A program made the translations under genes and the position numbers. Below, piece after piece: positions 1 through 11,969 of a stretch of DNA of 64,000 nucleotides. The notes beneath the pieces were generated by a model, which had not been told where the DNA came from, ran no database searches, and saw only the letters and a program-made list of their open reading frames with translations. The DNA is taken from the NCBI RefSeq assembly GCF_025766255.1, contig NW_026516691.1, positions 368,898 to 432,897 of the forward strand. Reading direction: 5' to 3'. The first letter of the stretch is position 1. The number at the start of each line of letters is the position of its first letter. This stretch comes from Zychaea mexicana (lineage: Eukaryota > Mucoromycota > Mucoromycetes > Mucorales > Lichtheimiaceae).

Positions 1-702
1 ACAATGTCGGTACCAACCACGATATCCCTACGCCATATGCCGAAGAAAGTGACAAAGTCATTGAAGATATCATTGAAGTCAACGTCAAGAGTGCCCTCAA
101 GATGACCAAGCTTGTTTTGCCACAAATGCAGACCAAGTAAGCAAATAGACCCAAAGGCCCGGAGGACGATAGCGAAAAGACTTTCTATTGTAAAGAAAGA
201 GGTGAATTCCATACTGATGCATTTGTCTGTGTATAACAACAGTCGCTCCGGTCTTATCCTCAACTTGGGTTCGTTCGCTGGCATGGTCCCTAGCCCATAT
301 CTCTCAGTTTACTCTGGCGGCAAGGCCTTCTTGTCGACCTGGACCCAGGCACTTGCAAAGGAAGTTGAAAACCAAGGCATCATTGTGCAAAACGTCAACA
401 CCTACTTTGTCGTTTCTGCCATGAGCAAGATCCGTCGTCCTTCGTTCCTTATCCCATTGCCCAAGCCCTATGTTGCCAGTGTCTTGTCCAAGATTGGCTT
501 GCCATGCGGCTCCAATGTCCCTAATACCTCGACCTCTTATGCTAGCCAGGGTCTTGCCAACTGGTTCATGAACTTGTTGCCCCCAAGCTTCTGGATCACT
601 CAGAACTTTAACATTCAAAAGGACGTTCGTCGACGTGCTTTGCGTAAGCGTGAGCGTGAGGCCGCCGCTGCCGTCGCCGGTGGTGCAAGCAAAACACAAT
701 AA
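1..702 (+). CDS. IFA38: Very-long-chain 3-oxoacyl-CoA reductase (3' part)
   Basis: Partial gene; the start lies left of the window. Reading begins at base 3 with an Asn-Val-Gly motif typical of short-chain dehydrogenases. Exons are 1-136 and 243-702, with a GT-AG intron at 137-242. The segment NLGSFAG supplies the catalytic Ser region and YSGGK is the Tyr-x-x-x-Lys catalytic pair. The C-terminus is basic and Ala-rich (RKREREAA). Members of this family (yeast Ifa38, human HSD17B12) sit in the ER membrane and carry out the NADPH-dependent second step of very-long-chain fatty acid elongation. The order and spacing of motifs fit Ifa38 better than a generic SDR, partly because of the long hydrophobic stretch after the active site. 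The gene converges on the exosome gene at 888-2115. Confidence 0.85.
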
Positions 703-887
703 ACATTTTTTGTTTTGTGTTGAAGCGTGTATCATATTATGCAGGATTTGAAAAAAAAAAAGACAATTGTTGTATGTAAAAAGTTTTTGGGTTGGTGCAA
801 ATGAAAGGTGATGGAAGGGGGAGGGGAAACGATGCGTAGGAGGAGGTAGGTGTGATTTTCTTGTTCGATATACACTTTGGATATGCT

Positions 888-2115
888 CTAAAAGACAGCA
901 GCGAAGAAACCGAGCTTTTGAATAGGTTCACCGCGCGTTCTCTTTGCTTGTACTACTCGATCATCGGCGATGAGTTTGGCATCTAATTGCTCTATCAAGG
1001 TTTTGCCCAATGTGGTAGCAGTCTAATGATTGTAAAATATGTCAGTTATCAACGAACAACCTCTACACCTTTAACCCGACCCGCTACAACTTTTTTTTAG
1101 ATTTACCTGGATCATTTCTGTCAAAAGACTAGGATCAATGCTTCCAACTGCGCCCTTTTGAACACCACAGATAGCACCTTCTTTATTGACACCAACTGTC
1201 AATGTCACTTCAGAGCACAGTTCTTCCAGAATCGTCGGATCAATGATATAACGATCGCCAACCTGGATACAAGAAAACATGTTTTCGCAACATAATACTT
1301 AGTCACACACAAAAAAGGACAACGACAGACTTATTAAAGATCTCTTTTTTACCTTGTACAAAGTGACAGCTAGCGGTAACATATCCCATTTACCAATCGG
1401 TTCTGCGTCCTCAACATCATCTATTACTTCGAATTCATACTCGCCTTCACCCAGATCTTGGATTTCTGTTTTGGGGATACGTGTATCGAACAAGGCGGCG
1501 CGCGTGGTCATGATGATACAATCCAACAAGTTGCCAGCACAGTCCATGACCATGGCATCCACATGGATCACCCAACACTGTCGTCCAGGAATAATACATA
1601 ATTTCGCAAGATCCAGTCCGCTTTGTGGTCCACTGAGAAATCGTTCCAGTGAAAGTGTCAGTGTATTGTTTATCTCGTCTGCGCCACGTCCTTCAAATTG
1701 TTGCGATGCACTTGGTGAACTGGGATAATAATATATAACACGGAAATCAATGACAACGTTTAGAAAAAAACTTTTGGGTGTTAATGCCCAGCACTGGGGG
1801 AAGGAGAAAGGGTAATTCGGATCTCTCCTATATACACACTTTTTTTTCTCTCTCTTCTTACCATTCAACATTGCAAACAACGCGTCCTCGATCAGGTTGA
1901 TCTTGTTCGATTTCACCGATTTCGACCTTGACGCCAACAAGCACGTCACTATCACCCAATCGACAACGTGCACTGCCGCTGGTTTGTGACAGGAGACCGC
2001 TTTCAAGAATTAAATGACGGTATTCAAGACGACTTCGTCCATCAGCTCGACAATCATATTCGACACCTTGCTTGATGTAATCTTTTTCGGCAGGAGAAAT
2101 CAATGGAGTTGGCAT
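888..2115 (-). CDS. RRP42: Exosome complex subunit Rrp42 (EXOSC7-like)
   Basis: Four exons on the minus strand: 2115-1862, 1719-1353, 1262-1107, 1022-888, giving about 303 residues, close to human EXOSC7 (291). The start gives MPTPLISPAEKDYIKQG, followed by DCRADGRSRLEYR, the N-terminal signature of RNase PH-fold ring subunits. TSGSARCRLGDSDVLVGVK and FEGRGADE are further ring-subunit motifs. The product is expected to be one of six RNase PH-like subunits of the RNA exosome, acting in nuclear and cytoplasmic RNA processing and decay; eukaryotic ring subunits are generally catalytically inactive. Rrp42 is preferred over Rrp43/Rrp45 from the N-terminal ISPAEKDYI pattern, but the paralogues are similar. 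All four exons join in phase with GT-AG introns. Confidence 0.88.
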
Positions 2116-3405
2116 TGGGGGTAATTTGAAATATTGTAAAAGACTTGGAGGTCTTTTTTTTTTTGACCAAGATATCCAGTTGTGGCTTCGGGACTTGAAT
2201 CGATTTGCGGGGGCTCTCTTGCTTTATACATTGCACGGCTCTACCTAGAGCAATGGATAATTTACAGTAGCCCAGATTTTTTATAATTTAGAGATACTTT
2301 CGCGAAAAGAACGCGTGCTCATAGGAATGTCTGGTTGTAGTCGATTAAATATACAGACTAAAATAAATCGGTAGTACTGACCACATACTCAATGAAGAGA
2401 CATGGACCTCAATAAGAGCTACTTGTTGATGAATCAAAAAGTAGAAGAGGACTCAAGTCAAAGATAAAGATTGTCCTTTTTACGTTAAAATAAATCATGT
2501 ACGTGTCACATCTCTTATCCCGAGCACTTGCTGCAGGTTCAAACATGATACAGTACTGCGTAGCATGTATAGCACATTATATGCATCATTTATTCTGCCA
2601 TTGCTTGTCCGCTTAATGTATATTATAACCGTATAATGGACGTCGTCTTGAAGGTGACCGAGTATCAGCAGTAGATACCGATTCACTGGTGATGTATGTG
2701 TCTGCAGAACATTGAGACTTTTGATACACTGTAAGCAGTGCTACTATAATAACGCTGCTTGATCTTCACATTACGCGTATCATTACGCGTATACGTATGT
2801 GCCTGGGTAGTAACAACATTGTGTGGTTACTATAGAATCAATGCCAGCAATCTGCTAAATAAAGCTCTGTTATTTTTATTGGGGTGGCGTATAGATGGAA
2901 GCGCCAGGTAGAAGCATAAATTGCATATGATTCTTCAACACTAGTGGATCGGGTTGTGCTCTACACTTTCCTATTGTTCTCCTTGGTTTTTCATCGCCCG
3001 CTCACTTTATTGTTTTGAAGAGAAAAAGGTTGATAAAAACCAGCATTCTTGATGAGCAGTAATACGTAGTATAATAGCTTAGCATAGTGCTTATGTAAAC
3101 AATTTCGGAAGGGAAAAAGAAGAAAACGCCCACCGTTGGCATAAACAATAAACAAAGAAAGTCCAAGATTGACATGAGACAACTAACGGAACACAAAAGC
3201 TGCATATGCAAGGCAGTTATACTTGCAACTTTAGCAACTTTTAAAATCACGCGCCTCTCTTTGATATTATGAATTGGGTTATACTGTATAATGATACTTT
3301 TTAGAAAGCACACAACAGAAAAAACACCAAAATGAAACAATAGAATAATCCTTTTTTCTTCTTTTTCTCTCTCTCTTGCTTGAACCTTTCTTTTCTCCTT
3401 TCTTA
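2116..3405. other. Intergenic spacer, 1.29 kb
   Basis: Divergent spacer between the exosome gene and the membrane-protein gene. The last 50 bases before 3406 are pyrimidine-rich (CT runs), typical of fungal promoters near the start codon. No supported gene, RNA or repeat was seen on either strand. Confidence 0.5.
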
Positions 3406-4926
3406 ATGTCGACATTCTACAATGACGACTTACGCATGCGACCCACGGGATCGCACGAAGGATCGTCGTCGTCCTCGTCGTCAACGTCGTTTGTGTCTGC
3501 TAGCAATAAAAGTGAATTCCCACCTACACCTCCGCCTTCAGCACCCGCATCAAGCGCCAATTTAATGGACAATACCAATCCAGCAGCACAGCAACAGGAA
3601 CAACCAGCAACGCATACAGTTGGCGCGACAGATGACCCTAGCAACGACGAGGTTTCCACGGCAATATCCTGGCCCATCATTCTGGCAGTCGTTCCCACGC
3701 TAGGTGCCTTTTTTGCAGGCAGTGCAGAAGTATGGAGCGACTTTGTTCTAAGTCTACTGACTCTTTACTACGTATACAAATGGATGACAGGTAACTAACT
3801 CCCTTTAATGAAACAAGATGTTGATGGGCCCTTGGTGAAAGGATAGATAGAATAAGGTTTAATTGATAGTTTGACACACCACCACTTTTTACATATAATC
3901 TGAACACGGACCATTTGGAATAACATACAACAATCAAGTTCCATGGTCATACTTTGAAGGTGCACGTGCAAGACGTATCATCCATCAAAATGCCACTTCG
4001 CATAGAACAACAGCATCGCCATTGTCCCTCGATCCAAAACGTATTCAATTGGGGCAGGAGCTGCGGCACGAAGAACGCGTGGGATTATTTTGGGTTTTGC
4101 TGTCGCCGTTCATTGTAGCCTATTCGCTTCGGTTTACACGGTACTTTTTAACCAACCATGAGCGCTACATGGGCTATTTCAATCTCTTTATTTTTGTGCT
4201 GGCTGCAATGATCAAACCATCCGAATATGCATTGTCGCTGCTGTGCGACCGGACCCAAGAACTGCAGACTTGCCTGGGACCCGATGAGCGGATCACAGAT
4301 GTGCTACACTCCAGGGTCGATCGGATGCACAAGGAAATGAATGACTTTTATGGCGAGCTGATCACCAAAAAGGACGTCAACGAGGTATAAAAAAAAAAAA
4401 AAATTCAAGAGGTTGTGGAAGGTGGACATGCCACTCATTGCTTTTTTCTTTGCTCTCCTCCCTGTGAATAATATGCTAGATTGCTACTGAACTGGATCCA
4501 GCAGTCAAAAAACTCGCCAAAGCAGCCAAGCGCGTAGAACGCAAAGAAGCCAAATTCAAGGAATGGTCTGAAGAACGTTTTTCTGCCATTGATGGAAAAG
4601 TCAATGGTTTGGACCAGGTCATTCTGTATCGTATCGAGCAAGACCAACTCCAATCGTCCCAACGCACATTGGTGGCACTCATGTTTCTGCCTGTCAATAT
4701 CGCGCTGTGGGCTGCCAAGGGAATGATAGGTTGGTTGCCGATCCAAGTGCCCACACTCTCTTCCTCGGCTCTTCCTTCCCCAACCCTCTCCGCCTCCATC
4801 GCTACACGTGGAGAAGAAGAAGAGGATGATGCTATTTCATTGCCACCACCACCGCCACCGCCACAACCAACACGTGCGTTCAATAGAGCCTACTCTCATC
4901 GTGAACGAGGTCCAGCCCTATTCTAA
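3406..4926 (+). CDS. Multi-pass membrane protein, function unknown
   Basis: Three exons, 3406-3790, 3939-4384 and 4480-4926, encode about 425 residues. The start at 3406 (MSTFYNDDLRMRP) is the first ATG after a pyrimidine-rich leader. Residues 20-80 are Ser/Pro/Gln-rich and probably disordered. Hydrophobic segments follow near ISWPIILAVVPTLGAFF, FVLSLLTLYYVYKWM, GLFWVLLSPFIVAYS and YFNLFIFVLAAMI, and a last one near ALMFLPVNIALWAA. Between the fourth and fifth lies a charged helix likely to form a coiled coil. The C-terminal tail is acidic and then contains eight consecutive prolines. I do not recognise the family with confidence; similar uncharacterised membrane proteins with this layout occur in other fungi. 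The splice phases are consistent throughout. Confidence 0.75.
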
Positions 4927-5170
4927 TATAGCTTTTACCGTCCATTCCTTTTAACACCCTTTGTCAAGACTATCAGCATCTACCTTTCCGTAATCACACA
5001 CAATGATTCCCTTATAGCCATAAAAACCCATTTTTTGACTATACCAATATAACTTATATCACCTTTTCCTCCTCTGTAGATCCAATCTATTTGAAAGTTG
5101 ACTTTGATTTACGTATAAACAGGCAATTTAAAAAAATGAATATCTACAGAAACCCACCACCTAGTTTTTT

Positions 5171-6144
5171 TCACTCATTTTTATTAGCTGTCGTCGTCGT
5201 GTTTTCCGGATCATCTACCACATCCTTGTCTTCTTCATCGCTCCATCGCTCGTCACCGAGTAAGCTTGACTCGGTCGACACCCACCCATCCGACTCATCA
5301 TCTCCACCCAAGACCCCCACAGGCTCATCCTCGTCGCTTGTCATTTCATTTCCCGGTCTATTATTATCCTCATTGTCATCGTCATCCTCGCTATACGGGA
5401 ACACACTTGGCTTTTGCGTCTGGTATTCGTCCACATTGTTCTCATCATAGTAATATTTCTCTCCCTCACGCGCTGAGGGTGCTGTAGGTGGTATCACGAG
5501 ATTTCGGTCTGGTTCTTTTGAGTCCGGCAAAATTACTTTGAAAACGGGGACTGCGCGCTGGGGCATAATAAGCGTGAGTGATCATTGATAATAGATACAC
5601 ACACACACAGAGCATGATAAACTTCGCGCTTGATCTATACTCACAGCAATGATTTCGATAGTGTGGCCATCAAACAACTCGATTTCCTTGTGTAATGGAA
5701 GTATTTTTCCATTTAGCAAAGATGGGTTGGGTGAATGCTAACATGATAGAGAATGATTGATATGAGTGATCCAATCATACATGTATATATGCTTGCTGGA
5801 GACAACGCAAAGCAAATAATAAGAATATTGAGCTTACTCGTTCCACAAAACAACGTCCGTCTTCAAGGAGGTTCACCTCAACTATTATATATTCAAAATA
5901 GCAAAAAAAAAATTGAGTGGGAGAGAGACGCGTGGCAGGTTCAGTTCTACAAGCTCTCAAACATGGATCTGGCAGTGGTGGTGGTTGTTTGCAGCAACTC
6001 GACTCAATTGCGCAGTTCCTTACGTTGGTTACGACTGACGCGTGGATCGTGAATGTTGAGGTTGTCTCCTCTGCCAAGAATGAATGGAACGTTCGGTTCG
6101 AGTGGATACGTTTTATCGTTTGTCTCGTCATAGAGGGACGCCAT
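5171..6144 (-). CDS. FHA-domain protein with acidic tail
   Basis: Exons 6144-6024, 5881-5838 (44 nt), 5737-5645 and 5557-5171 give about 214 residues. Residues 1-80 form an FHA fold: the motif FILGRG carries the conserved Gly-Arg, RVSRNQL the Ser-Arg-x-x-(Leu/Val), and LFDGHTIEIIA the last strand. FHA domains bind phosphothreonine peptides. The pattern LGRG...VSRNQ...V resembles the FHA of polynucleotide kinase, aprataxin and APLF, DNA-break repair proteins that bind CK2-phosphorylated XRCC1 or XRCC4, so a repair or checkpoint scaffold role is possible. The remaining 120 residues are Asp/Glu-rich with several Ser-Asp/Glu sites that could be CK2 substrates. No kinase, nuclease or hydrolase domain is present, so it is not PNKP or aprataxin itself. 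Confidence 0.75.
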
Positions 6145-6877
6145 GGAGAGAATGAACGTAAGACTGTGATGATTGTGATGGCAATTGGACTCTTTTTTTT
6201 TTTTAATGTGGTCAGATTCCTGCAATGATCTAGGAGGAACGAGAAGCGGAGACAAAAGGGGAAAAGCGGCAAAAGACCTTGGACGCATTAATTTCTTTTT
6301 CCCCTCGTATACATAGATTTGCTAGTGATTGATGCTATAAGCAGGTGGTTGGCAAAGCAGATACATAGCTCGTCAAACATGTAGTATTTAATAACCAGAG
6401 GGCGGAAAAAAAGTTACTTGTGGAACGGGACTATAGATCCTGTCGTGTCTGTTGTAAATGCACCGAGCTATTCCATACCTTTAGCTTGCTGCAGGTGGGT
6501 GATCACAAGCGCGTCAGACATCAGCGGCCGCAATATGCGCGTAGATATCATCATGCATCCCTTTTAACAAGATGGCACGGTCTAGAAAGCCTGTTGCTAA
6601 GCCATCGTATACTGCTTCCCCGGGAGCCAAAGGGGTGTGTGGATGTGTACATACCAAGGTGGTATGGTGGTTAGATGGGGCGATGCCACTTTTTCCAACT
6701 AAAAGACATAGTGCGCTCTTTGGTAAAGGCTATGATTGGATAAACACTAGCCCATTATGCAATGACTCAAAGGTATCGCGAAAAGAAAAATTATTTTTTT
6801 TGTTCCGCTAAAAAGAAAAAACTCCACACGTTTTCTTTTTTTTTGTTCCCCCTTCATTTTCATTCATTACTACAATA
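6145..6877. other. Divergent spacer and promoter region, 733 bp
   Basis: Shared 5' region of the FHA gene (leftward) and homoserine dehydrogenase (rightward). It contains a TGACTCA site (listed separately), T-rich tracts at 6790-6845 and a NotI-like GCGGCCGC near 6520. No additional gene is supported. Confidence 0.5.
6763..6769 (+). promoter_or_regulatory. Gcn4/Cpc1-type site (TGACTCA)
   Basis: The heptamer TGACTCA lies about 110 bp upstream of the homoserine dehydrogenase ATG. It is the optimal binding site of the bZIP regulator Gcn4 (Cpc1 in filamentous fungi), which activates amino-acid biosynthetic genes during starvation. Position and target gene fit; binding is inferred. Confidence 0.55.
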
Positions 6878-8114
6878 ATGGTCAGCGTTGGTATTGTTGG
6901 TGTCGGTCTCGTCGGCTCTGAATTATTGGCTCAATTGCACGCGACAAGCGCCAAGCGCTTAAACATTGTCGGTCTGACCAATTCGCGCAACATGGTGGTC
7001 TCGGACACCGAGTACAAGCCCCTGTCGTTGACACAGTGGAAGCAAGACCTTGAAACCAGCGGCGTGCAAGCCGACCTGGGCGTGTTTGCAAAGTACTTGG
7101 CCGATTCACCCGACCATGCCGTCATTGTCGACTGCACTGCCTCGGACGCCGTGTCACAGCTGTACCCTGAATGGCTCAAGGCCGGCGTCAGCGTTGTGAC
7201 ACCCAACAAAAAGGGCTTCTCCGGCTCGCTTGAACTCTACAAGCAGATCGTCTCGTTGGCTGCCAACTTGGGTCCATCGGATGGCGCCAAGACGCCTCTG
7301 GCTTATCACGAATCCACCGTGGGCGCTGGTTTGCCCGTCTTGTCGACCTTGTCGGATCTGGTCAAGACCGGTGACAGCATTGAAAAGATCGAAGGTATCT
7401 TTTCCGGCACGTTGAGCTACTTGTTCAACAACTTTTCGTCGCTTTCGTCAGAAGGAAAAAGTCAGTCGTTTTCCGAAATCGTCAAGGTGGCCAAGGAATT
7501 GGGCTACACCGAACCTGATCCGCGTGATGATTTGAACGGTATGGACGTTGCACGCAAGGTCACGATCTGTGGTCGTTTGGCCGGTCTGGATCTCGATCTG
7601 TCGACGCTGTCTGTTGAAAACATTGTCCCTGGTCCTCTGCAGTCGGTTGCATCTGCTGACGAGTTCATGGCCAAGTTGCCCGAGTTTGATGGCCACTTTA
7701 AGCAGTTGAACGAGGAGGCCAAGAAGGAAGGCCAGGTCCTGCGTTATGTCGGTCTCGTCGATGTCAAGGGTGGAAACAGTGGCGTCAAGTTGATCAAGTA
7801 AATTTAACCTTCTTTCTTTCTTCTTCTTTCCCCCCCCAGAGACCGTCTCTGCATGCGTGCGATTGCGTCGTCCACCACCACTCCTTAATTTTTCTTTTAA
7901 CCAAACCAACAAAACAACGACGCTTGCTTTTTTTAGATATCCTGCCTCGCATCCGTTTGCATCCCTTCAGGGCAGCGACAACATCATCAAGTTCACGACA
8001 AAGTACTTCCCTAACGGCTTGATCATTCAGGGCGCTGGCGCTGGTTCTGCCGTCACTTCGTTTGGCATCTACTCGGACTTGTTGAAGATTCAGGAACGTG
8101 TCGAAGGCTTTTAA
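6878..8114 (+). CDS. HOM6: Homoserine dehydrogenase
   Basis: Two exons, 6878-7797 and 7937-8114, encode 365 residues (yeast Hom6 has 359). The N-terminus GIVGVGLVGSEL is the Rossmann NAD(P) loop. VTPNKKG, HESTVGAGLP and GIFSGTLSYL match the substrate-binding and catalytic core of the family, and the C-terminal exon (IIQGAGAGSAVTSFGIYSDL) returns to the nucleotide domain. The enzyme reduces aspartate semialdehyde to homoserine, the branch-point precursor of threonine, methionine and isoleucine, in the cytosol. It is monofunctional, with no aspartokinase domain. The intron splits a Lys codon. A Gcn4-type site lies 110 bp upstream. The gene converges on the Rho3 gene with only 106 bp between the stop codons. 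Confidence 0.95.
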
Positions 8115-8220
8115 ATCATCCGCTTTTGATGTGTGGAATCACAACGATTTGTATTAAAAAATTGATTGTATTTTGTTTTTGTTCTTGTTCTCTCCCCAAA
8201 ATATAAAGAAAGTTTATGTG

Positions 8221-9271
8221 TCAAAGAATAATGCATCCGCCTCCTCGATCATCAAACCGTCGGTGCAGTTGTACTACATTAAACAATATATGGTTGAGCA
8301 TATAACAGATGGAAGCTACAAAAGATCATATCTCTCAGAGAGAGAGAGAGAGAGAGAGAGAGATCATGTGTGCACGTACCAGGCAAAGCAACCCGCGCAG
8401 TTTGCTCAAAACACTCTCGTACACCTCGGTTATGCATGGCTGAGCATTCGAGATAGCGCACTGCGTTGATCGCTCTGGCTACTTCAAGTCCCTGTTGTTC
8501 ATGAAGATTAAGCAGCAAAGAGAACAAAGACAATCAGTATAGAAAAAGCGTGTAAAGTTTTCGTATACTTACTTCTTCGTACAAGATTGGATTCAAACGT
8601 GATGATATCCGTACGTCGTCTCTGAGATCACACTTGAGGGCTACCAATATGATTTTGGCGTTGGGACTATGCTCCAACACCTCCTCAAGCCATCGGTTGG
8701 GAATATTGTCCAGCGAATCTCGATCGTCCACAGAGAAACACATCATGAATGCATGCGTGTCAACATAGGACAATGCTCGTAATCGGTCAAATCCTTCTTG
8801 ACCTATTTATAACAAGCAGCAACGACACATCAATAGGTACCCCACGATCCATCCAACAACAACAAGAAGAAGAAGCGAGATTGTACCTGCAGTGTCCCAC
8901 AATGACAATTCTACAGGCTGTTCATCGACTACGATATCATGGACATAGTTTTCAAAGACGGTCGGTTCATATGCCTTTGGTAAACAGCGAGTCGTCAATA
9001 TGCATATGCACACACACACACACACACACACACACAACAAAGTGTCGTATTACCTGCGGAAAGTAGCCTCGAGTAAATACGTTCAACAAGGATGTTTTTC
9101 CTACATGACAACACAAAAACAGTTAGCTGAGCACCCCCCCCCCTTCCAGCGCAACAAACAGCTTTAGCTTGCTCTAATGAATAGGATATACGAACCGCAG
9201 CCACCGTCGCCAACGAGGACGATCTTACGTTGCTTGGGTGCTGTATGAGTGTTGCGACCACAAATTCCCAT
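8221..9271 (-). CDS. RHO3: Rho-family small GTPase, Rho3 type
   Basis: Six exons (9271-9196, 9100-9054, 8974-8887, 8802-8573, 8491-8380, 8273-8221) give 201 residues. Motifs in order are the P-loop GDGGCGKTS (residues 21-29), switch [10 protein letters not shown], switch II WDTAGQEGFD, the Rho-type base motif ALKCDL and ECSA. The stretch [12 protein letters not shown] before switch I is characteristic of Rho3 rather than Rho1, Cdc42 or Rac. The last 53-nt exon is read in the phase that ends in Cys-Ile-Ile-Leu, a CAAX box predicted to be geranylgeranylated. The N-terminus MGIC could also be acylated; yeast Rho3 is palmitoylated on an N-terminal Cys. Rho3 acts in polarised growth, exocytosis and actin organisation at the plasma membrane. 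The introns hold GA and CA dinucleotide runs. Confidence 0.85.
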
Positions 9272-10546
9272 ATTTAATTAGATGCTTTTTACTGATTATA
9301 GAGATGATGATTGATTATATACGGTACTATAAAAAAAAAGAGGGTTGATAGAGTAACAAGTATTACGAAAGAAGGGGGGGAGAGAAAAGAAAGAAACGCT
9401 TATTAAGGGAAAGAGGGAAAGGAAAAGAAGAAAAAGAAGAGAAAAGATTGGCAAGGTGGTGGGTTTCTTGATTTCTCTCTCTTTCTCTCTCTTTAATTTC
9501 GGATTGGGCTTTGCATGGAAAAGTGCTGCTGGCTTCGCATATCAGTTGCTGTGCTGCTGATTGCTGTTGTGGCGCAAACTTTCTTGGCGCACTGCAGAAT
9601 AATTATAATAAGAATAATAATAATGGTAATAATAATGGTAATAAAAGTTGACCGAATCGGAAACTCGGTCTTGGATCGCTCCAAATGGTAACTTTTTGTT
9701 CTCTTCCTTAGAAGCACTCTTATACTCCTATTATGATATAAGCAGCATCAGGATGACGACGAAAGATCAACTTCAGCCTTACTACCCTAAAATATTTATT
9801 TAGATCTTGCTCGCATACACACTGAAACACAACTCACGCACATACACACACTTTTTGAACGCGTAATCCATCTACAAACAAACAAAAGATTTCTTTTTGT
9901 ACTCAACTCACTCTGCAACCCTGCTTGGCCCCCACTATGAATCACAGTATTACACTATCGACACAATAATGCAATCTCCTCTTCCATTTTGTGCAAGAAT
10001 ATTAATGTTCAGTCATGTGCCATCGTATATATGTATATATCTGGCAACATCGCGATAAGACTCCTTTTACGCTCATACACATAACAAAGATCCAAACATA
10101 AGGAAAAGATATGCTGTTTAGTTGACAGCTCATATATTCTGTACTTGTCTTTCTGTGGAATGATGCATCTTGTGCTTCAGTTGGATGAATTACAAACAAC
10201 ATCAACAAGATTATTGTTTCATTTGCTCAGCCTGCCCAACTACAAATTACAGCTTCCTGCTGATAATTGCCATTCATAGATGCGTATGTTCCAACACACA
10301 GAAGAGTTTGTAAATTTACTCTCGCCGCTCTATCTAGTCTAGGGACAATAAACAGAATGCAGCACTGCGAAAGAAAGATAGTGGGTCACTGGCACTTTAT
10401 TACGTGCGTTTTATGCATGTGACACAAATGGTGATGTGATACAGCAAAGAATCAAAAGAGTATGTACAACAGAAAGAAAGAAAAAAGGTCAAAACTGAAG
10501 CGAGAGTGTGCTACATAGCATAATGGGGTAAAACCAGATATTTGAA
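9272..10546. other. Intergenic spacer, 1.27 kb
   Basis: Region upstream of the Rho3 gene and downstream of the zinc-finger gene. The Rho3-proximal part (9350-9500) is strongly purine-rich on the plus strand, that is pyrimidine-rich on the gene's strand. An imperfect AAT/ATG-repeat stretch lies at 9598-9650. No supported gene. Confidence 0.45.
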
Positions 10547-11587
10547 TCAGTGGTTGTAACAAACACGACCTGTTTTTGACTTGCTATATTAGCTTTCGCC
10601 TGTCTTTTCTTCGAATGTGGCACATATAACACACGAATAAACTTACATTGGTATTTTTTCACACCGTGGGTTTCGCCCACTTCGTAGTTGAAGGTCGCGT
10701 CGTCATTTTGGCAAATCGAACAGACAACTTTGCGATCTTTTCTAATTACACGTCGAAATGGCGAGCCGTTTTTTACTCCGATGGTGAAGCGGCGGTGTCC
10801 GTTACTAAGTATGTGAAGTTTGAAGTGAGCACGTTTTATAAGGCAAAAGAGCATGCATATGTATAGAAACAAATGTATAAACCTACTATATATGGCAGGC
10901 ATTGCAGATAGACTCGCCTTGCGATCTTCGCCACACGGATGTCACTTTGCACTCGCAGTTCACGCAATGTTTTTCGTCCGTAGCGTCGACCGGACCAGTA
11001 ACAGTGCCAGATGCGGCACTAGTGGCAGTCAAATCACTGGTAAAAGCTGTACCGGTTGATTCAAATGATCGTTCGCTGCTTGGAGTAACCGATTCCGGGT
11101 CAAAGAGAATGGGCTAGATAACATACACATTATGATGACGTGTCAATGATAATGATAGAAGCTATTCATATTTCTCTACTATTGTCTTAAAATAATATGA
11201 TATGTTCAGAGTTAAAAGGCTTACATTATTGATTGCTTCATTACAATCATAGAGCGACAAAATCCGGCTAGGAGCGATATTGTTGCGATCCTCTACGTCG
11301 TTGCATAATAAGCATGTTGTGAAGGAATATTTAGTGCCACAGAGTCGTCCACCTTTCAACGCTCAACCCCCCCGGCCCCTTCTTTCACTTTGGATAGTCG
11401 ACCTGGGTTCGACATAGTAAATATTTGATCCACTTGATTACATACCTTCTGGGTAGTAGTAATCATTCATACCACCGTCACCGTAGCATAATGCATTTGT
11501 CGACCACGTATAACCATAATGACCTTGCACCCAGGCATATGGATTGTCAAACGTGTTACTGATGAAGTATCGGCTAGCCATGCACAT
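10547..11587 (-). CDS. GATA-like multi-zinc-finger protein
   Basis: Model of five exons: 11587-11446, 11352-11225, 11113-10887, 10804-10647 and 10569-10547, 225 residues, all GT-AG and in phase. The finger at residues 140-163 is C-x2-C-x16-C-x2-C with VWRR in the loop and CNAC at the end, as in GATA fingers, but one residue shorter than the usual 17-18 loop. A second pair, C-x2-C-x21-C-x2-C (residues 194-222), ends three residues before the stop. Further cysteines occur at 52, 61 and 64. The protein is probably a DNA-binding or zinc-structural regulator. The finger after CNAC continues HIYNGHRRF, similar to the basic tail of GATA domains. The start could be ATG 11587 or 11581, and upstream exons at 11943-12162 may belong to the same gene. 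One donor (GTAGGT) is weak. Confidence 0.55.
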
Positions 11588-11675
11588 GTTTTAAAAGCGC
11601 GTTCTTATTGTATGGTACAAGAAAAAGAGGTTGTATACTGAAAGAAAAAGACGTGATGAAAACTTTGTTTTTATA

Positions 11676-11969
11676 GACATGTTCAACTCTTTCCAACGAT
11701 GGTCTCGTCCCTTCCATGAACTAGAACACTGTTTACACTTAGATGGGGGAACCTGTCAAGAAACAGCGATAAAATACACATGCGGGTACATACATACATT
11801 CAACGAATTTATCAAAGGTCCAGACATGTTCAACTCTTCCCAACGATGGTCTCGTCCCTTCCATGAACTAGAACACTGTTTACACTTAGATGGGGGGAAC
11901 CTGTTCAAGAAACAGCGGTAAAATACACATGCGGGTACATACATACATTCAACGAATTTATCAAAGGTC
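11676..11969. repeat. Tandem duplication, two copies of about 147 bp
   Basis: Bases 11676-11820 and 11823-11969 are nearly identical, differing by two single-base insertions (an extra G in a G-run and an extra T) and three substitutions that I can see. On the minus strand each copy contains the end of one putative exon, a short intron and a following exon encoding PPSKCKQCSSSWKGRDHRW, so it appears to have duplicated a zinc-finger half and its flanking intron. The high identity suggests a recent event. The insertions put the two copies of the CKQC exon in different splice phases. Confidence 0.9.

Noticed and set aside
11353..11445. Alternative acceptor at 11403 for the first zinc-finger intron
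   Set aside because: It gives an intron of about 40 nt and leads to a stop codon within 16 codons.
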